A stretch of 64,000 nucleotides of DNA. It comes from Yponomeuta sedellus (Eukaryota; Arthropoda; Insecta; Lepidoptera; Yponomeutidae). The notes under the pieces were generated by a model that saw only the letters and a program-made list of their open reading frames with translations, was not told the origin of the DNA and ran no database searches. A program made the translations under genes and the position numbers. Shown one piece after another: positions 1 to 13,500 of the stretch. The stretch is from contig OW203732.1 of NCBI GenBank assembly GCA_934045075.1, positions 8,767,001 to 8,831,000 on the forward strand. Direction: 5' to 3'. How positions within the stretch are numbered: the stretch's first letter is position 1; every line of letters begins with the position of its first letter.

Positions 1-890
1 TAAAATCAGAAATCCATAAAAATGTTCAATTTTATGCAATTTCCTACAAAAATAACGACAGTGATATCGATATTTTGACTTATATGTTCCGACGAACCTT
101 ATATAGCGTCACAAATAATTAGCACTTAATCGGGTATGGATAGTATGAATTTTTAATTGGTTGTCACCTTTTTGACATTTTAAGTTGATAAGGTTCAATC
201 TAATGCGGAAGCTATAATGTCTTTGTAAAGGTTAAAAGGCAAACGATCGTTATAAATACGAAAAAAACACATAAATACGAGATCAAATAGGACAAAGGCA
301 GAAAATGCATCTTGTGACGTAACAGTCATTTGACTGAGAATAAATAGTACTGAGACCCTCTCGGTCTATTCTGAGCATATTCTGAGTGAGCCCTCAGCGC
401 AGTTTTTTAATCAGTGCCTGCGGTAATCATTGACGTGGATATTACAAGGTAGTGTGCATAGAACAGTCCTCTGTTTTGTCGTGGTGCGTGGAAAAAGAAA
501 ATGTGGATTACTGACTGGCCCGCAAACCTCGTTTTGCGATATTAATTAGCCTCCAACTTTTTCAAACCTGCCAAATGTACATAAAAAATCATAAAAACCG
601 TTGAAGGGGTTACGGAGAAGTTCGATCACAAACACTGTGACACGAGAATTTTATATATTAGGAGAAGATAGAGCATACAAAATATATTTACTTTGTATTT
701 ATGTTATGGCATTTGTGACATGAATATATACTAAATTAAATAGTGAAAATCACTTAATCATAGAAACCAGTAATAACGCCTACCCAGTTTTGTCTATAAT
801 ACCTCCTTCTAATAATATCTAACACCTGTTCCAAACTGTTTTATTCAATGTAGCGCAGAAACTATAACTTCACAAATAGCGTGTATAAAA

Positions 891-1112
891 AAGGGCTGGT
901 AAGGGACGTCCCAGACGGACTTACATCGACCAAATAGGGCAAAGGGAAAGATAAAAAGTACCCGGAACCGGCGTGCGTGCATGCAACGACTTATGAACGT
1001 TGATGAAGCGAAGGTGATCTGTCAGGATCGTGGCAAGTGGCAGTCCCTGGTCTCTGCCTACCCCTCTGGGATACAGGCGTGAGGTTCTGTATGTATGTAT
1101 GTATGTATGTAA
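891..1112 (+). repeat. RTE-like LINE 3' end
   Basis: aagtacccggaaccggcgtg, aacgacttatgaacgttgat, ggcaagtggcagtccctggt, then a (gtat)n tail. Same 3' end at 7800-7975 and 24820-24985; fragment at 36512-36605. The (gtat)n tail is typical of RTE-clade elements. The minus-strand frame here is an artefact. Confidence 0.7.
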
Positions 1113-1435
1113 AAAAGTGACAAAGCTCAAAATTTTTTAATTACTTTCCAATCAGATATTTGCGATTAAAAATGTTTGGCCCTTTCTGTTTTGCCTCTGC
1201 TCTGCGGAAAGCCAAGATTTGCGCTCGTTTTAAGAACTTATGATAAATATCTGGCGCTTTTTAATTCAATTAATAACTTGCAAGTTATGCGCATTGGCAG
1301 AGTGCCATTCATAGCAGAAGAGAGCTTCAGATTTTGTACCAACTCCGCAATAAAATCCAGAAAACTTGGTCGGAGATATACACGTCAGAGGCTCAAGTTT
1401 CGAACTAATTGGATTTCTTCCCGTGTTTGTTCCAG

Positions 1436-1512
1436 CGACTTACCCCTTTGACTTGACGAAAACAAGGCTGCAGATCCAATCTGAAGTGGCGGCCACTAAG
1501 CATGGATATAAG
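1436..1512 (+). CDS. Ucp4: UCP4 exon with first carrier signature
   Basis: Acceptor gttccag before 1436. The exon supplies two bases of a split codon, then TYPFDLTKTRLQIQSEV and nine more residues ending GYK. The donor that keeps frame is AAG then gtctgt at 1513. A better-looking gtaagc lies four bases further on but would shift the frame into the next exon. Confidence 0.85.
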
Positions 1513-4500
1513 GTCTGTAAGCTCGTACTATCTGACTTAGCTTAAAAAAGTATTATTTTTTTATGTACTCGCCACTTCAGTCTACCCGAGACCCCGTGGT
1601 CTCGGTTAGACTGAAGTGTCGAAACGTCGGGAAATAAGGTAAATAGTCGCGATTTGACCCCTTTAATATATAACTATTTATGAAATGCGATGCTCATCTA
1701 TAATTGGTCTATAATACTCCTACTTTAAAGGTTTAATCGCCATTGTTTAGGTATTAGGTTGAGTTAAGTGGATTAGTTACCGAGAAGTTTCGACAAAGTT
1801 GCAGTTACCGTGGCCTAAAAGGCTATTAAAGTGGCGTACAGTCAACTATGGTTAATGCTAATGTTTGGCTTTTTCCATGTAGCCTATATTTACGTCCCAC
1901 TGCAGGGCACATGCCTTCTCTCAGAAAGAGAGAGTATGGGCCTAAAAGTCACAAGTGCCCCGCGGATTTCCAATTTCAAGTGCCGAGATACAATTTCTAG
2001 TGCCGAGATAGTTAAGCACCTGACACTCCGGTTTCTTACTTCACATAACAACTTCACAAATGTGCATAACTTAGAAAAAATAACGTAAGAAAAAAATAGA
2101 ATACTTTTTTTTGATCTGAATCCACGACCTCCCGGTTGTTTGAATTTGAATGATTGATTGTGAATGTTTGGGTAATACATATTAATTTTATCATGTGTTT
2201 ACAAATAATACTTATTAAGTATACTATTTTTATATTTAATGCACTAACCCGTGCTAAGGACCAAACCTTAAACTTTTAAAAACCTATTTGAGGCTAAAAA
2301 TTTCACCCATGCCGGGATTCGAACCCGCAACCTCTGGCTATCCGTGCCAGCGCTCTTCCAATTGAGCTAATGGGCGACTCACCGGCATACGTGAAATTTC
2401 GAACCTCTTTACACTATGCTCTGTATTACCTACAGGCAGCGACATCTGGCTTAAGTAAATTGCATCACTTACAGCCCCGACTACCTACTTTGCAGTTAGG
2501 TTTTACATCGAAATGATATCACTGTACCCACATAATTATACTATTTTTATTTTCGGCATGGGTGAAATTTTTAGCCTCTAAATAGGTTTTTAAATAATAC
2601 TTATGTTAAATCATAAATAATAAATTATGACAATAATAACTTCCTCACAGCACAATCACTAGTCCTGGTCCCAAACTAGGACACCCCGTGCTATGGTAAC
2701 CAGGCAAGGACGTCACAAACATGAAAACATACCGAAACTGAGGCCACTTGTACAAATGTACGGCGACTCCCAGTGGGAAAAGAACCCACGTCCTCTGTCT
2801 CTACCGAGACTAAGCGACTTAACGGCTAGACGAACGAGGCTGTCAAGTAATATTATAAATGATTAACTGGTGCCCGCGACTTCGTCTGCGTAATAGCTCG
2901 CAGATGGTAGATTTTTTCCTACTATCTTGACACTTATCGTCATATTTTGGACAGTACCTCAGATCATATGATCTGAGGACAGTACACACAATATTTTTAA
3001 TAGCTCGCAGATGGTAGATTTTTTCCTACTATCTTGACACTTATCGTCATATTTTGGACTGTACCTCAGATCATATGATCTGAGGACAGTACACACAATA
3101 TTTTTTAAAATTGTAGCCTATATGATATTTTGATGTATAATAAGCTATATTATTGTACAAGATCTGAGGACAGTACACACAATATTTTTTAAAATTGTAG
3201 CCTATGTGATATTTTGATGTATAATAAGCTATATTATTGTACATGATCTGAGGACAGTACACACAATATTTTTTAAAATTGTAGCTTATGTGCTATTTTG
3301 ATGTATAATAAGCTATATTATTGTACATGATCTGAGGACAGTACACACAATATTTTTTAAAATTGTAGCCTATCTATGTGATATTTTGATGTATAATAAG
3401 CTATATTATTGTACATGATCTGAGGACAGTACACACAATATTTTTTTAAATTGTAGCTTATGTGCTATTTTGATGTATAATAAGCTACATTATTGTACAC
3501 GATCTGAGGACAGTACACAATATTTTTTAAAATTGTAGCTTATGTGCTATGTTGATGTATAATAAGCTATATTATTGTACATGATCTGAGGACAGTACAC
3601 ACAATATTTTTTAAAATTGTAGCCTATGTGATATTTTGATGTATAATAAATAAGCTATATTATTGTACATGATCTGAGGAAAGTACACACAATATTTTTT
3701 AAAATTGTAGCTTATGTGTTATTTTGATGTATAATAAGCTATATTATTGTACATGAACTGAGGACAGTACACGCAATATTTTTTAAAATTGTAGCCTATG
3801 TGATATTTTGATGTATAATAAGCTATATTATTGTACAGTTTCATTAAAATACATTTGGTAGTTTTTACGTGAAAGAGTAACAAACATCCATCCATCCATA
3901 CTTACAAACTTTCGCGTTCATAATATTAGTAGGAAGGATTAGTAATACTGATTTTCACAGCGGAAAGAACATTGCCTCAAAATATTACTTAAGATTTAGC
4001 CTGTTTCACAATCTGCAGATAAAGTTCCGGAAAAGCTATCCGCAACCAGGGCTGCCGTTTGTTCTAAATTTAAATAAATATTCCTATATTGCGTGTGTTC
4101 GTTTATGGCTTCAAATTTAGAACAAACGGCAGCCCTGGTTGCGGATAGCTTATCCGGAACTTTATCTGCAGATTGTGAAACAGGCCCTAATCTAATTTGA
4201 TGATTTTTGAATATATACTCACCTATCCATTCCAGATAGAGCGTCGCGGGATGATTGAGACGGTGGTAGGCATAGCGAAACACGAAGGAGTCCTGAAGCT
4301 CTGGAGCGGGCTCATGCCGATGTTCCAGCGGCACACCATCTACTCGGGGTGCCGGCTCATCTTCTACGAACAGCTGAGAGGTCTCATGAAGGATGACAAG
4401 GGCAAGGTGTCGCTCGGGGCGGCCTCATTGGGTGAGTTTGGTCCTTACCACGTTTGAAGACTGAACTTTTAACCCTTCAACGGGCAGAGCTAGTATATAT

Positions 4501-7500
4501 TTTTTATTGGTTTTGGACAAAGTGATAAGGTTCAATTTATGTGGGTTAAAGTGTTATCTCGAACTACATCCAAATATTCTCATCCATACCTTCCTTGTCT
4601 GTGATTATACGAGTATTTACTCGTTTAAATAGAATAAATAATAAAGTAACTATGTGGCTCAATATCATTGTTACGTATCAGATATCCACTGAAATGCGGT
4701 ATCCACTACGTGGGTTGTTCCACTGATCCCCATTGAAAATCCCCACTGATGGGGATTTGTGAACTTTTTGCTCCATATTTATACGAAAATATTTTCGAAG
4801 AAAGAACTTTTTTGGTGTTTGTCTCGACCTTCATCCAAATATTTCCAAACGTATATAAATAAAATAAATAATATAATCACTTCCACACAATGCAATTACC
4901 TGTCCTGCGCCTTGATTATGTAATTTTCCAGGTATACATCTGTGTGCAAAAATGAAATATGCAAAAAAACTTTGACGTAGGTACCTACAATTATGTGTCA
5001 ATATCACTGTTACGTATGTATCGTATATTCACTGAAATGCGATGTGTGATACATATTTTGCCTCATATCTAGACGCTAAGTAAACATTCCGCTTTTGTAC
5101 ACAGAAACATATATACGTGAAAAGTTACATAATCAAGGCGCTGTTCCTAAACTAGGATACCTACCCTGTGTTGTGGAAACCGGGCAAGAACCGTCCGATG
5201 GCAATCGAACCCACGACTTCTGTCTTTGGTAGTCAAGCGTGCTAACCGCTAGACCAACGAGGGCGTCAAACATACTTTCTATGCGTAAACATATTTATAT
5301 TTTCTAATATTAGTGGTATTAAGGCTTTGATCAATGACCTTGAAATCTATTGTTGAAAAGCAGCTGTATTCGTAGTTTAATTAACGCAATGGCGTTGAAC
5401 AATTAAGCATGTCTAGTGACAATGACAACACTTATAAAAACCCTGTTTTTTTATTCGCAGAGCCCAGATCTGTGTAATGTGGATATTGTACGAGTTGTCC
5501 TGATGTCTCCTTCTATTAGTAACTAGGCATACCATTCTTTTCAATTCACTCACACCTTCTTCCTTATTTAAAAAAGCGGACCCACCAAAGCTATCTTAAG
5601 ACGGAGCTATTCTTTAACTCTGTCTTAAAAGAGTGTTTTAGTAGGATCAAGGTTTATAAACGAGACTGATAGTAGTGTTTTGGTACACTGGTCAAATTAC
5701 ACCTTTTTGTCGCTTCCGCATAGAGCAACCTATTCATCATACAATCGCTAAGAAAACATATTGATAGCTGATGGTTTCCTTCGTCTTCGACTACCTTGCG
5801 AGTATTCGACCGTAAGTAGAGACCTATTAAATTTGTAGAACACGTCGGGTGACGGCGGAACCAATCGATATCCACTAGACTTCACGCCCATGCCTTCCCT
5901 TGCATAATAAACTAAATCGATATGAACTATGACTGCAACGATATTTTTATTAATATTACTTTTATTGCACTCAAACTTATATACCTTAGGGCGGACTTAA
6001 TGCCACGAGAATTTTTTACCAGTCAACCGCAGGAGGTGGAAGAAGAATACTTATATTGAATTTTGTACACACTTGCCTAAACAGCGACAAGAATATGCAT
6101 AGCAATTCGGCCGGGTTTCTTAAAGAAGTCACTCTTTTTATACCGAATTGGTAGTGGAGTACCTATTGCGTGACGACAGACAATAAAATAATCTTCAATC
6201 AACCTCGAGTTTTATTTACGCTTGAAATATCTACGAAACACTCGCCTGATTGTTATTTCACCATTAACCTTGGAGAGATTGGGTGCGCCGCTTTTTTATG
6301 TATTCCATAATGTTTTTTTTCTATTCGAAGAGAGCTTAATTTATAGCCACTGTGTGCTCTTCTCTTTTTACTTACAAGCGCCTTGATTATGTAACCTTCT
6401 GTGTGCGAAAGCGGAATGTTTGCCGCATAGATATGAGGCGTAATGTGCATTACACATAATGCATACCGCATTTCAGTAGATATTTGATACGTGACAGTGG
6501 TATTGAGCCACTTTAATCTACGACAATTCTTCATTTATTTATTTAATATTTAGGAAAACTAATGACTAAACAAACACAATATTACATAGCGGATATAAAA
6601 ATAGACAGTCATTAAAAGGTTCCACAGAACTGTAAAGAGTAATGTTACATAATAGTTTGAACCAAATCGATTATTTTACTAAGTACCAATAAATTTTCTA
6701 GATATTCCAGTAGATATTCTATTTTTGCACACATACGTATAGGTACGCGAATAGTTACATCATCAAAATGCTATGCAGGGTATTAACTAAAACCTTCCTC
6801 TTCATTGCCCTAGTAAATCTGCCTCTTCCCGCCTCGCCACGTGGCCCACCCATTTCTATTTCAATCTCTAGACTCCTTCGCCAATATCAACCTTTGCCTA
6901 ATAACTTCATCGTAACACAGCCCTCTCTAAGTCCACCAGGCGGACTAGTGGCCGGTTCGCTGGCGCAATTCATCGCGTCGCCAACGGACCTGGTCAAGGT
7001 GCAGATGCAGGCCGAGGGTCGCCGCGTCCTGCAGAACCTGCCGCCGCGGTTCAGCAACTGCCGACAGGTCTACGGAATGCTGTATAAAGAGTCTGGTCTC
7101 CTGGGTTTTTGGAGAGGTAATTGTTAGCTACTTTTGACCCACGATGTTCATACTTTCTAATAAAGTTACGTGATATTGATGAAAACACGATTGATCTAAA
7201 ACGCTTCACAAATGCTGTTTTAAATGTCTGTGGCAGTTTGTCCCTTTACTGTCGCACGCCCTTTCGTATGCAAAATCAGTCGGTATACGTCCCATTAACC
7301 CTAACGCAAGCATTGTTGTCTTCATAGACATTTCAGAACTCACTTTCAGACTCGTTGCAAAACGTTATGGACACCATACTGTTTTGCATACAGTGTTAAA
7401 AATATATATGTATGACACCAAATATGCGATTAACGTGTTTTTTTTTGTATATAGATACTTGCTAACTATGAAGGAAAACATCGTGAGGAAACCTGAGTGA

Positions 7501-10500
7501 TTGAGGTACTCTCATAATGATAACTTCCACACAACACCGTCACTTGACCTGGTCTCAAACTGTATTCTAGACAAGGAAATCCTGTATTATGCACCAGGCA
7601 AGAACGTCACAAACATTAAAATACACCCCGAATAAGGCCACTTGTGCAAATATACGGCATCCCCCAGCGGGAGTCGAACCTACGACCTCTGTCTTGGTAG
7701 CCTTAACGGCTAGACCAACGAGGCAGTCAGCTAGATCTACGAGGTAGTCTTTAATTGCAATTAAGTCTTTACTCGCTCTCATACACGCGTGCAACAACCA
7801 AACAGGGGATGTATTAGCAACGGGGAAGATAAAAAGTACCCGGAACCGGCGTGCGTGCATGCAACGACTTATGAACGTTGATGAAGCGAAAGTGATCCGT
7901 CAGGATCGTGGCAAGTGGCAGACCCTGGTCTCTGCCTACCCCACTGGGATACAGGCGTGAGGTTATGTATGTACACTCTCTGTGAGAGAAGGCCTGCCCT
8001 GTAGTGGTCCTAATCTCACCTAACCGGACCACTGGACTTTCAGGCGCAGTCCCAAACGTACAGCGTGCTGCCCTAGTTAACATGGGCGACCTAGCTGCCT
8101 ACGATTTCACCAAGCAGTACCTGATACGGGAATTCAACATGGCGGACAATGCACTGGTCCATGGAGCTGCCGCCTTCACGGCTGGCTTCGTGGCAGCCGT
8201 GCTGGGGACCCCGGCTGACGTGATGAAGACTCGGCTCATGAACCAACCGGTTGGTGCTGATGGGAGGTAACTATGTTTCCATTGTACAATCTGGTTTTAT
8301 CATCATCATAAGCCCGCGCTTCGCAAGGCACGTTAAGCCGTTGGTGCCGGCTGTCCTGTAATGGCAGTCGTTAAGCCATGTCAGAGGCCTCATGGGCGGC
8401 TTGATAACTTTTGGCAGTAAGGCCCGCCACTGTCTTACAATCCTCCACCAACCCGGATTTGGCCCCTGTGTTGGAGTAAGGCCTAACCTTCCTGCGATAC
8501 AGGAAGAGACCCGTGCCCCAACAGTGAGGACATGTAAAGGGTTGATATCGATTAGCCTACCGCTGCCCACTGCTGGTTATAGACCTTTTGCCCGAAATGC
8601 CAACTCTCACGGTCCATTGCCATCCACATCCACGGACCCTTCGTCGCCTAAACGATGTCATCCAACCATCGGGCTGCTGGTCTGCCAGCCGACCCACAGT
8701 GTTACTATATCAACCCTTATTATGTCCCCACTGCTGGGGCCCGGGTCTCTTCCTGCATCGCAGGAAGGTTAAGCCATACTCCACCACGGGGGCCAAGTCC
8801 GCGTTGGTGGAGGATTGTAAGACAGTGAGGGCGTTACTTAATGCGAAATGAGTCAATAAATTTTTCGTTCTGTCTTTCTGAATAAATAATTTAACCAAAA
8901 TGAATGTCAGATGCCAAATTATTTAGTTAAAGGCTGGGTTCTCGGAGGATACCCATAAAACGTTGGTTTTAAAATACATTTTGCTATTTAGTAGCTAGAA
9001 TTTAAAATCTCAAAATATGTATATATATTACTTTTTTAATGCCGTTTTAAGGCCGTCGGTAATTATTTTTATGATTAATTTCAACATTCGTGCAGTGCCT
9101 AACTTTGTACCTATTTTATTTTATCAATGAAAACTACACTTCTCCTAACTGTGCCTACGTGTGAAAATAGACCATGGCCAAACTCCATATAAATCGGTTA
9201 GCCTAAGTTAGTAACATACAAACATTCACTAGATAGTAGTATATTGATCACACGAAGATTCTGGGATCAATTAGTTATGAACTTTAATTTGGACCTTCAC
9301 TACAGGATGAGCAGGGAATACAATTAATCAAACATTAATTAGTTGAACTATCGTCTCAAGCGACTTAAGCAAGCAAAACTTTTCAATTGCTTTTTAACCA
9401 TTTAAGACTTGGATGACATAGTTTACGACATTTACCCCCTTATTCATAATAGTCTGTTAACTTTAAGCAATGCTTATTCTCACTCTGTCCTCTTCTATTG
9501 ACCTAAGTCAGAATGAAAGAGAACACTGTTTAGCAGCTGTTTTAAGCAAGCGGACTATTATGAATAAGGGGGTTAAACTCCACCAATCCGGACTTGGCCC
9601 CCGTGGTAGAGTATGGGCCTATACCTTCCTCGGGAAGAGACCCGTGCCCCTCGGTGGAGATATAATGGGTTGATATTGGTTGATAATTAAGTGTCGTGAA
9701 TTACTTAGGGCCGGTTTCTAAATTGAGACCTTCACAAAGTAGGTAAATGTTAACATTCTCAAATGCGGTTTTCTGGAAAATTCGATGAGACAGCACTACA
9801 GTTTACTATTTACTTAGCGAAATTCTCAATTCAGAAACTGGCCCTTAGTAACATTTACCTAATTAAGTACTTAATACCTAGCATCAGACACCATAAGCCA
9901 AACAACTAACTTTACTTAGGTCAATGCAATCAATTGTAATAAAAATGTTGCGATCAACACGCCCCGAACAACTTTGTAGTTGGATACCTACACTAAACGA
10001 TCTAAAGTTTACTCCAAAGTAGGTCTTATTTTCGTGAAATAAGGCGAGTCGTACAACAAAGGGTATCTCTGGCTGACTGTAGTTGACCCACCCTTTAATA
10101 AGGTCCCAAAAATAGCCGTTGATTGAAATAAATTGGATACTAAACTTTGTCGGCTTCCTCGGAAAAGGCGAAAGGTTTCAATGACGTTGGTGTGACGTCA
10201 TTCCAAAATGCAGGGAAATGACAATGAGTCATGTTCGACTAAATAAATACCATGTATACTATACGAAAACTTAATAAGTAGACAGAGAACCGAGAGTTTC
10301 ATCGGTGAGTAATAACTTGAATCTCTGAACCATCATAACTAAACTGCCGCTTTGGTCTAGACCATAACCTAATTGTAGTATGTTTGATTTCCATCATGTT
10401 TGGCACCCAGGCACCTCCGACTCAAAACGCCTCTGTTCTAGGCTGTAAGTTCTAAAACCGGTTATAACAGATTTATGATGTTTACCCTTTGAAAAAAAGC

Positions 10501-13500
10501 GGGCATGTACCCATGACTTAGTTTAATTTCAAAGTTATGTACATTTGCGAATTTATATTCGCAATACCACACGCTAACTGTGAAGGAAAGCATCGTGAGG
10601 AAACCCGCGGCTTGGTTGGCTCCGCACGTATTGACTAGTCTTTCCTGTGGGCTAGGCCGCCTAAGCTGTCAGAATGGTATAGGTGCTGGGCAAGCCTACA
10701 CCATCTATAAAAACATGTCCCAGGCACTACAGCGTCGGAGTGGTCCCTTCACCCATCTAGTGTGAGTGAAGATACCACTGGACGCTGTATAAATCATCTC
10801 ATTAAGTAGATGTAAAAAGGCCAATAAAGTGGAGCTATTTAACACCCCAAAGCGTCGTAAGTAATTTAATTTGAAATAGTAAAACGAAACACAATTGAAA
10901 TAAAACACACCCTTTCCAAAGTGGCGCGCTCACCTCACGACCCCACTAATAAATTCCTTCATACTTACCTACCTACGTACAAAGTCAAAGAGAAACGCGA
11001 CGAGTAAGGCTGCCGCCTATTCGAGTTTTAATAGAACATTTCCGGACTAGTTTTAATAGAACATTTCCGGACTCAGGATTAACAGTTTAGTTCCCCGGGT
11101 TCCGAGAGTATTTTTAATTACCTGTATAATTACGGTGAGTAAATAAAAATATATGAACTTATACTGGGCTTTACTAGAAATGGATTAAAAATTATAAATA
11201 CGTATTTAATTAGACATGTGTCTATATATAAATGACAATGATGATGTCTGGAATGAAAGCCAGTACAATGCATGGCTTCTATATTTTATAAAAATTATGT
11301 AAACTCTGTTAATTAAGCACTTTTAAAATTCCAAATTTGTAGTTTTTTTGTCCATTTTTTCCAACATGATCTAAATTTTGGTATGGACACCTAGTTTGAC
11401 TTGTAACGTTCATTAAGCCGCAGTTTCTGTGCTACTTTTCATTTCATTAAAAAATTTTTTTGAGAAGGCACACATACCATCAATTTTTTTTTTATAATAG
11501 AGATGTGCCGTAGGGGTTAAAACTAAAACCGCTTTCCCGAAATCTCTTATTTTAAAGGAGGGCCCTTGTGATGAGTCTTATTAATTTGTCTTAAATAAAT
11601 AAATAACTTTCATACAACACATGTCACGGACCCAAACTAGGATACCCTGTGCTACGGTTACCAGGCAAGGACATCACAATCATAGAAATGCACCAGACTG
11701 AGGCCATTTGTACAAATGTACGACAGCCCCCAGTGCGATTTTATTAAAAAAAATCTACAATGAAAATGTATTTATTGTGTAACCATAAATCGCCGCGACC
11801 TCTGGCACGGATAGCCAGAGGTCGCGGGTTCGAATCCCGGCATGGGTGGAATTTTTAGCCTCTAAATAGGTTTTTTTTTAAATTGTCCTTAGCACGGGTT
11901 AGTGTATATAAATTTCAATACCTGGGGTTCGGCAGGGTCTTCTTTTTAGTAAAAATACCTGTGTGTGCCAGATTTACCCTACGATATGCCCGATCGAACA
12001 TTTCATAGATAGCCATAATATACTAGCTTAATACATATTGTACTATGTATATTTGCAATTGTTTTGTATTTGTTGTTTTTCCAGTGTACAATAAAGAATA
12101 TTCTTATCTTATCTTACATAGAATCCCTTCTGATTATGTATGGAGTACAGTTGAAAGCGACTTGTAGATTTTCGTTGCAAACTCGCCCGTAAAACAACCG
12201 AGTAAAGTTCACTGTACCGTGTCGTCGATGACACGTAATAACGTAACCCTTTGAGAGTTGCATGCTTCAGCAGGTAAATAAATAACGTACATTTTATCTA
12301 TATTACCTCGAATTTGGTGTAGCGGTATCTTGTCTGATTACCTTGCCAGAGGTAGTAGGTTTGATTCCCACTGGGGGCTACCCTACATTTGTATACTTCA
12401 AGGGTGTATTTCCATGTTTGTGACGTCCTTGCCTGGTTACCATAGCCAAGAGTAACCACCCAACGACCACCTGGAAAAGATCAATAGACCAAGAGGCCAA
12501 GTCGGTCGGCACTAGCTGGCCTGAATTGGAGGCTGCCGTGGACCACCGTCAGAAGTGGAAATCTGTGGTTGATGCCCTATGGTACCAAAGAAGAAGAAGA
12601 TAGTTTAGCGTATTAATATTTATGTGTAAGTATATAATTAATGTGTAAGTTTATTTAACTACACCATTTTACTAAGTATATTGTTTTTCTTTTTCCTTTT
12701 TTTTGCACGCCTGCCAACTTTTTCGTTACCTCCTGCGGTTGACTGGTAGAAAATGCTTATGGCATTAAGTTCGCCGCATTAGCAAAGTATAAGTAGTAAT
12801 AATAATAATAAGTTATCGTAGCAAACGTGTTTTTATTATGTTTTAAATATTTTAAAAACCCGTTCCTAATAAAATATGTCTCGTCATAGTTATTGTGATC
12901 ACATTATTCTATGGTGCCTTCACAATGTTAAAAACTGCTCGCTCAATCTGCTGTCGACTAGAGGTGAGTCGTTGGTGAATTATGGGTCAACGAAAAGAAA
13001 CTGCTTTTTTAAAAATCTAAACCAGTTTGAATAGCAGCTATTTGGTCAACTGGTTTTACATCAACGAGCGGCAACGACTTTGCTTGCTGCAAAACGTTGT
13101 ATCGCGTTGGATCGACGACGGACGAGAACCTGTTGTACTTAAACCAACTGTTATCCCCGTTGTCTGTGTTAAACTAGTCATGTTTTTTGTTTTGTATTCC
13201 TATGAAAGATTTATTAAATTGGTAATTAATGTGAATTAAATCTACTTCCCTTCATTATTTATCAGGGAATCTTTATCAGGTATATTATTTTATTATTGAA
13301 AACATGTTTATCAAAATAATATTTTCCAGCAAACTAAAAGTGCAAGTCGTTGGATCAAGGTCACGCGTGCATGCACGGCGATAACCGCCATGTCCGCCAT
13401 TCGTTCGCCTTTTTCAAGCCGCTTGTGCGATTGCGCTACGTTTAACGTTGTCAAGCAAAAGACGTTATTATATAACCTGTTAGTACCTAATCAAAAAGCG

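Noticed and set aside
1..1435. N-terminal UCP4 exon within the window
   Set aside because: No segment matches the expected first helix with a phase-1 donor; it is probably upstream of the window.
3071..3262. 63-residue minus-strand protein with internal repeats
   Set aside because: It is the minisatellite translated; the unit is not a multiple of three throughout.
3996..4334. 112-residue minus-strand frame
   Set aside because: Half is the palindromic MITE and half the antisense of a UCP4 exon.
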